From NCBI RefSeq assembly GCF_003605125.1, contig NZ_QPQT01000006.1:62001-126000 (forward strand): DNA of 64,000 nt. Direction: 5' to 3'. Below, piece after piece: positions 31,011 to 39,038 of the stretch. The stretch's first letter is position 1, and the number at the start of each line of letters is the position of its first letter. The notes below the pieces were generated by a model. That model had not been told where the DNA came from, searched no databases, and saw only the letters and a program-made list of their open reading frames with translations. A program made the translations under genes and the position numbers. This DNA is from Shewanella algidipiscicola. GTDB lineage: Bacteria > Pseudomonadota > Gammaproteobacteria > Enterobacterales > Shewanellaceae.

Positions 31011-32786
31011 TTATTGCTGCGCTAACATCAACTGACGAATGTATTTTACCGGTGCACTACCATAACTTAAAAAGGTCTCGTGGAAAGATTTAAGGTCAAA
31101 CTTATCCCCCTCAACCTGCTTTAACTCCTCTCTAAAGTCATAGATCTCACGGTAACCCGCATAATAACTGGTTAATTGCACTTGACTCAATGTTGCGCGG
31201 CGCCATTTACCTTGCGCCTCCGCTTCCTGTTGAAACGCCTCTTGCGTCATCAATGCTAACGCTTCAGCTTCAGTCATGCCTTTAACTTGAATGGCATAAT
31301 CTAAAATGGTGTTGGCAATGACTCTCAGGTTCCATTTGTAATACATTAACCACATTTCAGGTTCAAAATTACCGTAACCCTCTTCAAGCATCATACGCTC
31401 GGTGTACACCGCCCAACCTTCGACCATAGCACCATTACCAAAGAGGCTTTTGACTAAGCTTGGCGACTCATTAGAATAAACTAATTGGGTATAGTGACCT
31501 GGGATCGCCTCATGAATATTGAGTACCTGTAAAATCCAGTGATTATATTCGCGCAGATAGCTCTCGGCAGACTCATCGCTCATATCATCGAGTGGCGTCA
31601 CATTGTAATAAGTATTGCTGGATTTTTCATAAGGCCCAGGAGCGCTAATTGAGGCGCCAGCAAAACCGCGCATGTATTCGGGTGTTTCACGCACCACTAA
31701 CGGCTTGTTAGGATCTAATGTGACTAACTGTTTATCGTTGACAAACTTAACCAACTGAGGAATTTGTGCCCGCACCTCATTGACAAAGTCTTCCCGTTTA
31801 ACGTGTTTGGCCGACAATTTATCGATCAGCTGACGAGTCGCCACTGTGCTGTCGCTTGGCATAGGCGTGGTAAAATAGGTCGACCACAGCTGCGTGGTGA
31901 GCTTGGCCATTTCGGCTTGAACGCGATCCTTATCGGCTAACGCTTTCTCATACAATGCTTTTGCCGTCATGCCTGACTGAATATCAAAGGCAAATTTTTG
32001 CTCGTATAGCGCCTCCCCAATCCTAAAGCTGCGCGCGCCCTCTTTTTCAAGCTGACTTTCTAAAGATTTAAGCCACTGTATATGCTCATTAATGGCGTTG
32101 GTTGCTGCGTTAAAACGACTAACAAACAGTGCTTTTTCGGACTCGCTTAATCCTGAGCTTTTAACCGTATCCAGCAGTTCATCAGAGAAAACCGCAAACG
32201 CCCCTTCATTTTGCATCACTGCCAGCTGAGTATGTTCAAGGGTTGGATTGTTAATGTTAGCGCGCGCGGCAACATAATAAGCGGGGACATTTTCCATGCG
32301 ACCTAAAAATGAGCGCAGGCGTTCATCAAGCGGAGCAAAATCTTCATTGATGATCTGCGCAAACCCACCGGCGACATTATAGGCCGAGGGATCCCATTGC
32401 CATGATTTAAAGGTCTCTATCTCCCATTTATCCCGCAGCAGCAAATTTTCAATCAAGCGATAGTCGATCAGTTGATTCGCCGACAATGATTGCGGCTCAA
32501 ACTGCTGGAGCTGCGCCAACTGCTGATCGATAAATTGCAGTGATAACGCGCGATTGGCCGCATTAGGTACTTTTAACTGTGCATCATATTTATGATAACC
32601 ACTGTACAGAGCCCAAGTGGGTGACTCTTGCCAAAATGCATCGATAAATTGCTGTGAATACTGCTCAAATTGATATTGTGTCGCTTGCGTCATGGCGGGC
32701 GCGCTCGGTGCCACGGTCTGTTGTTGACAGGCAGTCAAACCGCCTAACACGAGCACAACGGCTGCAGCAAGAAAGGATTTTTTCAT
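31011..32786 (-). CDS. DUF885 family lipoprotein, probable metallopeptidase
   Basis: 591 residues with a lipoprotein signal peptide and lipobox GLTAC (Cys20). The DUF885 family has a zinc-peptidase-like helix; here it reads NIHEAIPGHYTQ with a following Glu in MVEGWAVYTERM, the likely zinc ligands. Expected location is the periplasmic face of a membrane. The ATG start follows the typical MKKSFLAAAVVLVLGG signal. Monocistronic with a very strong terminator. Substrates of this family are not established. Confidence 0.9.
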   Translation of the reverse strand: MKKSFLAAAVVLVLGGLTACQQQTVAPSAPAMTQATQYQFEQYSQQFIDAFWQESPTWALYSGYHKYDAQLKVPNAANRALSLQFIDQQLAQLQQFEPQSLSANQLIDYRLIENLLLRDKWEIETFKSWQWDPSAYNVAGGFAQIINEDFAPLDERLRSFLGRMENVPAYYVAARANINNPTLEHTQLAVMQNEGAFAVFSDELLDTVKSSGLSESEKALFVSRFNAATNAINEHIQWLKSLESQLEKEGARSFRIGEALYEQKFAFDIQSGMTAKALYEKALADKDRVQAEMAKLTTQLWSTYFTTPMPSDSTVATRQLIDKLSAKHVKREDFVNEVRAQIPQLVKFVNDKQLVTLDPNKPLVVRETPEYMRGFAGASISAPGPYEKSSNTYYNVTPLDDMSDESAESYLREYNHWILQVLNIHEAIPGHYTQLVYSNESPSLVKSLFGNGAMVEGWAVYTERMMLEEGYGNFEPEMWLMYYKWNLRVIANTILDYAIQVKGMTEAEALALMTQEAFQQEAEAQGKWRRATLSQVQLTSYYAGYREIYDFREELKQVEGDKFDLKSFHETFLSYGSAPVKYIRQLMLAQQ

Positions 32787-33469
32787 CTTGGCTTCCCTAA
32801 TAGTTTTTAGTTTATTGTTGTAGTTTATTTTAAGTTTTTAATCATTTGGCACTGTATTTGTCTTTAGCTCCAAATTGATGTTTATCTTTAAGCGTTACTG
32901 ACTCACACTTTTATCACCATGACTCGCGTCAAAGATAAATCATAAGCTGCATTGCTAGTGGTTGGCATTAATAGAGATAACAGCAGAAATTCAACCTTTG
33001 CCTACAGCCCGCGTGACATAAGGTGCTAAACGTACTGATAGCCAATTACACCATGTGATCTTTACAGTTTAATTTAGGTCAAACGCCGCCAGAGTTAATC
33101 ACGTTAGCGAGTAAATTGCAGCTAAAGGGTTAATATTGACAAAGGTTGTTACAAAAAGCCTACTCAATCTACAGAGTATAATTAGTGCACTACAGTGGCT
33201 ATCGAGCCAATCCCTTTGTTGATATGACCACATTATTGCTATAGATCGCAAAATTGACTCTGCCAGTACACTTGAGTGTCAGGTCAGAATCAGCTTTATT
33301 TAAGGCTCTAGCTGACCCAAGGCCCAATGGTAATAAAGAGCTATTCAATTAAATGCTTTTGATTAAATACTATTTAATCAAAAGCGATTCAATCAAGCTT
33401 ATTGCAATAAAAGCCCTATTGATAAAGCACTTGCAGTGCGATACATGATGACTGCAGTAGCCAAGCGCA
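32787..33469. other. long gene-free region upstream of the DUF885 gene
   Basis: About 680 bases with no credible gene on either strand. The left part must contain the promoter for the DUF885 lipoprotein gene. A perfect 14-base hairpin lies at 33355-33385 (listed separately). Otherwise I see nothing. Confidence 0.45.
33355..33385. repeat. perfect inverted repeat (14-base arms)
   Basis: GCTTTTGATTAAAT and ATTTAATCAAAAGC around ACT. There is no T-tract, it is 85 bases beyond the recQ stop, and it is surrounded by further ATTAAAT/TTCAAT-type short repeats. Confidence 0.6.
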
Positions 33470-35392
33470 CTAGCCTAAATGTTGCTGGCACCAGGCTTTC
33501 ACGTCGGCAAACGGATAAGACTCTAGCACGGCAAAATTAGGATCGCGGCGTAATTTAAGTTTGGTAAATAAAGGCGTGGGTAAACCACATAAGGCACGAG
33601 CTAACATATTGGCATCGGCTCGATCGCCTAATAGGCGCAGCAATCCGTCACACAGCGCCGCAAAAGGTTTGCTCGCAAGTGGCGTCAATCTGGTGTTATG
33701 GGGTAACTCGGCTGCACCTTGGGTACATACCGAGCAATGACCACAATCTTGCGTCAACTGTTCATCGGCAAAATAAGCTGATAATCGGCGGGTTAAGCAG
33801 TGGTCACTGCCTAGCATATCAACCATGGCTTGGATCCGCGCAATCTCACTTTGCTCTTTACGTAAAAACTGCAGATGTAATTTCTCCACTAAAGCATCAA
33901 TATTTTGATCGAATTCAAGCAATTGATAAACCTCGGTCATCTGCTTCGTTTGCAACTCTATTAAGCCTTTCTCTTCAAAATAATTGATAGCAGATATTAC
34001 TCGGTTACGGTCACTTGGATAATGCCGATTTAGCGCATCAAAATCGATGCTGTACCACACTCTGGCTTTAGTTGCACTAGAGAGCAATGCGTGCACAAAT
34101 GCCTGACGCTCACCGCTAAAGCGGGCAATAAGCTCCTCTTCACTGCACAACAACTTAAAACGGTATTCGGCGTAATAACTAAAAGCGGGTTTGATCACCT
34201 TAAGCATCTCTAAATACACCAATAAGGTTTTTAAGCTTAAAAGGCGCACATTAGATTGCATTGAAAGAGTATTGAGCATCACTTCCCATTGTGACGATTG
34301 TTGTTTGGCTTGCACAATTTCATGTAACACATACGCAATACCTAGCTTATCGGGCGTATCCCCATACACAAAGTTTTGTAACACATTAAGGTTATCGGTG
34401 TTGGCAAGGACTAAGCAGTCAGATGGTAAGCCATCGCGTCCGGCTCGACCTATCTCTTGAGCATAGTTTTCTATCGACTTAGGCAGATCATAATGCACCA
34501 CAAATCGTATATCTTGTTTATCGACCCCCATACCGAAGGCGATCGTCGCCACAATGATCGGGCAATTTCCTGCCATAAAATCACGCTGTATCGCTTGACG
34601 AATATCGCTGTCCATACCAGCATGGTAAGCTTTTGCGGCTATATTGGCACGATTAAGCGCACTGGCCACTTGCTCGGCACTTTGCTGTAACGTGACATAG
34701 ACAATGCCGTGCTGAGCTTGACGAGGTCGTAGCCAGTCAATCAACGTTGCTAGCTTATCTTCGCCGCTCACCCCTTTAACATTAAGGTGTAAATTGGCGC
34801 GATAAAACCCGGTTAGCGCAATATCATCACGGGGAATGTTAAATTTAGCCCCCATATCCTCAATCACTTGTGGTGTCGCTGTCGCCGTTAACAACAAGGT
34901 TTGAGGAATGCCAAGATCACGCTGATATTGAGGTAGTTTTAAATAATCTGGCCTAAAATTGTGCCCCCACTCTGAAATACAGTGGGCCTCATCGACCACC
35001 AGCAATGAGATAGGCACATTGGAGATAAATTGCCGAAAGCGTTCATTGTTAAACCGCTCAACAGAGATCATTAAAATCTTAATCTGACCTTGACGGATCC
35101 CTTCCATAACCGCTTGGGTTTGTTGATGGCTTTGGGTGGAATCAATACTTGCAGCCGCGATGCCTTTTTGATGTAAAAATGCCAGTTGATCTTGGATCAA
35201 GGCCAATAAAGGAGACACCACAATCGTTAAATGTGGCAAGGCTAACGCGGGTAATTGATAGCATAAAGACTTACCCGAGCCAGTGGGGAAAATAGCCGCT
35301 GCACTGCGACCAGCCATAATGGTTTCAACCACTTGCTGTTGACCTGGGCGAAACGTATTGAAACCAAAAACCTGTTGTAAGAGTTGCTGCAC
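33470..35392 (-). CDS. RecQ-family ATP-dependent DNA helicase
   Basis: 3'-5' DNA helicase of 640 residues. Helicase motifs seen: Walker A FPTGSGKSLCYQLPAL, DEAH in VVDEAHCISEWGHNFRPDY, LLLTATATPQV, ATIAFGMGVDK and HYDLPKSIENYAQEIGRAGRDG. A RecQ zinc site follows with CLTRRLSAYF and CGHCSVC. The C-terminal part is shorter than and different from canonical RecQ with HRDC; this is one of the RecQ-like paralogues found in marine gammaproteobacteria. It may act in repair or recombination, but partners are not apparent nearby. Confidence 0.93.
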   Translation of the reverse strand: MQQLLQQVFGFNTFRPGQQQVVETIMAGRSAAAIFPTGSGKSLCYQLPALALPHLTIVVSPLLALIQDQLAFLHQKGIAAASIDSTQSHQQTQAVMEGIRQGQIKILMISVERFNNERFRQFISNVPISLLVVDEAHCISEWGHNFRPDYLKLPQYQRDLGIPQTLLLTATATPQVIEDMGAKFNIPRDDIALTGFYRANLHLNVKGVSGEDKLATLIDWLRPRQAQHGIVYVTLQQSAEQVASALNRANIAAKAYHAGMDSDIRQAIQRDFMAGNCPIIVATIAFGMGVDKQDIRFVVHYDLPKSIENYAQEIGRAGRDGLPSDCLVLANTDNLNVLQNFVYGDTPDKLGIAYVLHEIVQAKQQSSQWEVMLNTLSMQSNVRLLSLKTLLVYLEMLKVIKPAFSYYAEYRFKLLCSEEELIARFSGERQAFVHALLSSATKARVWYSIDFDALNRHYPSDRNRVISAINYFEEKGLIELQTKQMTEVYQLLEFDQNIDALVEKLHLQFLRKEQSEIARIQAMVDMLGSDHCLTRRLSAYFADEQLTQDCGHCSVCTQGAAELPHNTRLTPLASKPFAALCDGLLRLLGDRADANMLARALCGLPTPLFTKLKLRRDPNFAVLESYPFADVKAWCQQHLG

Positions 35393-35475
35393 CGTAAAGC
35401 CTATTATTGAAAATCGCCAAAGGAGGCCAGTCTGCCTGCCCTAACTTCAATAGGCAAGTGCTGCAAAACGGCCAC

Positions 35476-36315
35476 TCAATTTATCAGTGTAAACTTAGCC
35501 ACTATGGGATTGTGATCTGACGCCTTAGTCTTAAATGACTCGGCTTCAAGTAACGTTAAGCCGCGGTAATAAAGATGATCCAGCGGCAAGCCAAATACTC
35601 TGTGCCTATGATCAATATGATACTTAGCTTCTTTTAGCTTAAGCCGTTCAGTGAGCTGTTCGACAACCCGCAAACGTCCCTCACGCCAAGTATTAAAGTC
35701 ACCAGCAAGCACCACAGGCCCTTGATGCAGCGCCACTTTTTTAATGATCTGCTCCCACTGCGCTCGGTAAGAATCAAGGCGCCAATCAAAATTCACCCCA
35801 TGCAAATTAATCACCAATAATGATTGATGGTTCGACAACCGATATTGTGCAATTAAGGTCGATTTGGCAAAGCGGATAAGCGGCTCAGGAGCTTGAAAAG
35901 CACAGGCTTCATAGGCCGATTGCCAGGACAGGTTCATCACTCCCATAGGCACATTCAACCATTTAAAGCCTTTCGCCATCACCACATGCTGTTGTTGTAA
36001 ATAATTCGCAAAACGGTGAGTTAAGCGCGCCTCTTGTAGTAGTACTAACTCATTTTGTGCCGTCAGTTGTTGTAACACCCCTTGCCATTGCGGTTTCTGT
36101 TGCTTATAAATATTCCAAACCGCGATATTGAGCAAGCCATCTCTGTCCAAAGCCTCTGCGGAGCTCGTTTGCTGGCATTGCGATACAAACATGGGCTCAA
36201 CTTGGCTCATCATTACCTCGGTACGACCATTAAGTTGCTGTACTAGAACAATATAAAATAACGGCACTAGCAGCATTAAGGCCCCTAAGCCGACTTTGAG
36301 TCGTGTTGAAACCAA
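35476..36315 (-). CDS. endonuclease/exonuclease/phosphatase (EEP) family protein, YafD-like
   Basis: 279 residues with an N-terminal membrane anchor (VGLGALMLLVPLFYIVLV). EEP fold motifs are AVWNIYKQQ, LLQEAR, INLHGVNF, LAGDFNTWREGR, LPLDHLYYRG and ASDHNPIVA, giving the metal-binding Asn, Glu, Asp and His residues of this superfamily. E. coli YafD has the same layout. The substrate could be a phosphodiester of nucleic acid, lipid or nucleotide origin; this cannot be decided. Divergent from cls. Confidence 0.88.
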   Translation of the reverse strand: MVSTRLKVGLGALMLLVPLFYIVLVQQLNGRTEVMMSQVEPMFVSQCQQTSSAEALDRDGLLNIAVWNIYKQQKPQWQGVLQQLTAQNELVLLQEARLTHRFANYLQQQHVVMAKGFKWLNVPMGVMNLSWQSAYEACAFQAPEPLIRFAKSTLIAQYRLSNHQSLLVINLHGVNFDWRLDSYRAQWEQIIKKVALHQGPVVLAGDFNTWREGRLRVVEQLTERLKLKEAKYHIDHRHRVFGLPLDHLYYRGLTLLEAESFKTKASDHNPIVAKFTLIN

Positions 36316-36442
36316 TCATTTTCCTTACTTAACCTATAATTGACTCGAATTTGAGTGTATAGCTACGTTTTATTATGATAAATCAGTACAATCAAGCATA
36401 GCGTGCCCTATTACAACAACCAAGGCTAAGTGCCACACAATT

Positions 36443-37897
36443 ATGGAAAATTTTTATCAAATACTGACTATTGCTGGCGTATTACTCTATTGGTTAACAT
36501 TGGGCGCTGTCGCGGTACGCGTGGTCATTAAACGTCGCACCATTGGGGTGTCATTTTCTTGGTTATTGGTGATCTACTTTCTGCCCTTTATCGGTATTGG
36601 CGCCTATCTGCTATTTGGCGAATTACACTTAGGAAAATCTCGAGCCACTCGTTCTAAAGCGATGTTTAGGCCATACGGACAATGGTTTGCCAAGCTGTAC
36701 CAGCATCCTCAACACCAACCACACTGCCAAAGTCACTATGGTGTTTCTATAAGTCAATTGTGTGACAGTCAATTGGCTATTCCTTCTTTAAGCGGCAACA
36801 ACTTAATACTGCAAAACACGCCAGAGCAAATTTTAAACTCAATCATTGCCGATATTGATGCCGCAAAAGAAAGCATCATCATGGAGTTTTATATTTGGCA
36901 CCCCGGTGGTAAAGCCGACAATGTGGCCCAAGCCCTGATCAGTGCAGCCCTTAGAGGTGTGAAAATAAAGCTCTTGCTTGACGCAGCTGGTAGTCGCCAA
37001 TTTTTCAAATCCAAATGGCCCAGCCAACTGCGTAGCCACGGCATTCAAGTCGTTGGTGCCTTAGCTGTTAGCCCGCTAAGGATGTTCTTTCGGCGTCTGG
37101 ATTTACGCCTGCATCGAAAAATTGTAGTCATCGATAATACCATTGGCTATACCGGATCAATGAACCTCATCGATCCGCGATACTTTAAGCAAACCCAAGG
37201 TGTTGGCCAATGGATTGATGTGATGGTACGTATCACAGGGCCTGTGGTGCCGATTGTCAGCGCTGTTAGCGCATGGGACTGGGAGGTAGAAACCAACCAG
37301 CGCGAATTACCCCAGCAACCTATTGATAACCCAGTATTACCCAGCGCAACTTCACTCGTTCAGGTGATCCCATCGGGTCCTGGCATGCCAGAAGAAGTGA
37401 TCCATCAAGTATTACTGCAAAGTCTTTATGAAGCTCGGCGTAAAATTGTTATCACCACCCCCTACTTTGTGCCCAGTGAAAACCTACTCGACGCATTAGC
37501 TACCGCCGCCCACCGCGGCGTGGATGTGAATATTATCATTCCACGTAAAAACGACTCCACCATGGTCAAATGGGCTAGTCGCTCTTTCTTTGGCGAATTG
37601 CTTAAAGCGGGGGTTAAAATTCATCAATTTAATGGCGGACTTTTACACACTAAATCGGTGATGATCGATGACGAACACTGCCTTATCGGCACAGTTAACA
37701 TGGATATGCGCAGTTTATGGCTTAACTTTGAACTTACGCTTGCCGTTGACGACATCGTCTTTGCCGCTAAATTAGCCCAATTACAACAACAATATATTGA
37801 TAATGCTGAACAGCTTAATTTAGCTCGTTGGCAAAATAGAGCGCTTTATAAACGTTTTATTGAACACGTATTTTATCTGTTTAGCCCCTTGTTATGA
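36443..37897 (+). CDS. cls: cardiolipin synthase A-type
   Basis: Membrane phospholipase-D-superfamily enzyme that joins two phosphatidylglycerols into cardiolipin. Two N-terminal membrane segments (ITIAGVLLYWLTLGAVAV and FSWLLVIYFLPFIGIGAYLLF) are followed by two HKD motifs, LHRKIVVIDNTIGYTGSMN and LHTKSVMIDDEHCLIGTVNMD. 484 residues, matching ClsA length. Start ATG at 36443. Confidence 0.95.
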   Translation: MENFYQILTIAGVLLYWLTLGAVAVRVVIKRRTIGVSFSWLLVIYFLPFIGIGAYLLFGELHLGKSRATRSKAMFRPYGQWFAKLYQHPQHQPHCQSHYGVSISQLCDSQLAIPSLSGNNLILQNTPEQILNSIIADIDAAKESIIMEFYIWHPGGKADNVAQALISAALRGVKIKLLLDAAGSRQFFKSKWPSQLRSHGIQVVGALAVSPLRMFFRRLDLRLHRKIVVIDNTIGYTGSMNLIDPRYFKQTQGVGQWIDVMVRITGPVVPIVSAVSAWDWEVETNQRELPQQPIDNPVLPSATSLVQVIPSGPGMPEEVIHQVLLQSLYEARRKIVITTPYFVPSENLLDALATAAHRGVDVNIIIPRKNDSTMVKWASRSFFGELLKAGVKIHQFNGGLLHTKSVMIDDEHCLIGTVNMDMRSLWLNFELTLAVDDIVFAAKLAQLQQQYIDNAEQLNLARWQNRALYKRFIEHVFYLFSPLL

Positions 37898-38007
37898 TAT
37901 GGGGGCGTTACATGCATTATCCGATAAATTCCCTAAGCTATCAGTGGGCTAAGAATCTTTAAAAATACTCATATCTGCATTTTCATTAGCCAATTTAAGG
38001 CAAAAAA

Positions 38008-38030
38008 AATACCTGCTGATCGCAGGTATT
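38008..38030 (-). terminator. yjdM terminator
   Basis: Perfect stem AATACCTGC / GCAGGTATT with loop TGATC, followed by eight T on the minus strand, 21 bases after the yjdM stop. It may also stop cls transcription from the left. Confidence 0.9.
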
Positions 38031-38051
38031 ATTCAAACCCAACTAAAATGA

Positions 38052-38396
38052 TTAGTTTTGTTTTCTGACAAACTGTGACTTCAACATCATTTGACCGTTA
38101 CCATCAACTTTACAGTCGATGTCGTGGTCGCCATCAACGAAACGATTGATCACGGCTTTCGTGCCGACTTTAAGCACCAGTGAAGAGCCTTTCACTTTAA
38201 GATCTTTAATCAACGTGACCTTATCACCTTCGGCTAATAAGTTACCCACGGCATCTTTCAAGATGATGGCATCTGGATCAACGATCTCTTCGTTTGGATT
38301 CCACTCATTAGCACACTCAGGGCAGATCAATAACGTGCCATCTGAATACGCATAAGGAGACTCACATTTTGGACATGGTGGGATTATATCGCTCAT
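38052..38396 (-). CDS. yjdM: zinc-ribbon protein YjdM (PhnA family)
   Basis: Small cytosolic protein historically called PhnA although not a phosphonate enzyme in E. coli. The N-terminal zinc ribbon [10 protein letters not shown]...CPECANEW is followed by the KOW-like domain [17 protein letters not shown] and [12 protein letters not shown]. The ATG at 38396 has GAGAG six bases upstream; a GTG directly before it is less likely. 114 residues, family length. Confidence 0.93.
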   Translation of the reverse strand: MSDIIPPCPKCESPYAYSDGTLLICPECANEWNPNEEIVDPDAIILKDAVGNLLAEGDKVTLIKDLKVKGSSLVLKVGTKAVINRFVDGDHDIDCKVDGNGQMMLKSQFVRKQN

Positions 38397-38570
38397 CACT
38401 AACTCTCTTTAATTTACAAAATATAACGGTCAAAGCCTTATCAATAACATAAGCTGCCTCAAGCCAGCATGACGCATCAGACATTCGCTCTGACCAAAAT
38501 GATAATGGCATTATAATAAAATTATCATGTTTCAGCTAGCCAACTTTGATTTCTCTGCAGCAAAACTAAC

Positions 38571-38762
38571 TTAACTTCTCACTTTTGGGTTATGCGTTGG
38601 CGTTTGTTGACCATAACTCACATCATGTTGCTCAAGGTAGCCACGAATAAGCTGGCGCACCACTTGTGACGGGGTTAAGTCTTGAGAGGCACAGAGCTGC
38701 TCAAAAGCTTGCTTCTTGGCAGGATCAAGTAATACGGTAAATCGTGCTGTTTTATTTTCCAT
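38571..38762 (-). CDS. ribbon-helix-helix (CopG-like) protein, orphan
   Basis: 63 residues. The pattern TARFTVLLDPAKKQAFEQLCASQDLTPSQVVRQLIRGYL fits a beta strand followed by two helices of the ribbon-helix-helix DNA-binding fold. No toxin-type gene is adjacent, so it is not obviously an antitoxin. It could be a small transcriptional regulator. Confidence 0.65.
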   Translation of the reverse strand: MENKTARFTVLLDPAKKQAFEQLCASQDLTPSQVVRQLIRGYLEQHDVSYGQQTPTHNPKVRS

Positions 38763-38884
38763 TGAGAGTAGACCTACACCTAAACATTATCATCTGATTA
38801 TAATAAATTCTATCGTAGGGCACAATTTGTAACGACACAAACGTATGCAGTACAAAATAAAATGTATACTTAATTTTACTACAC

Positions 38885-38912
38885 AAAAAAGACGCACTAA
38901 GGCGTCTTTTTT
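38885..38912. terminator. terminator hairpin near the M16 peptidase gene
   Basis: AAAAAAGACGC ... GCGTCTTTTTT with loop ACTAAG. It is symmetrical in A/T runs, so it can act on both strands. It lies 127 bases downstream of the M16 peptidase stop. Confidence 0.75.
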
Positions 38913-39038
38913 GAATATAACACTAGGAATAGACTCACGGCTGAACGGCTAACTTATGCTGTATAAGAGCAACGCTCTCTGTAACCATGGAGAGTTTGCA
39001 TCGCCCTTTCAAACGGCAATACGCTTGTTTCAGTGCCA

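Noticed and set aside
38571-38762. RHH protein considered as an antitoxin of a toxin-antitoxin pair
   Set aside because: No small toxin-like gene lies on either side; neighbours are yjdM and the M16 peptidase gene.
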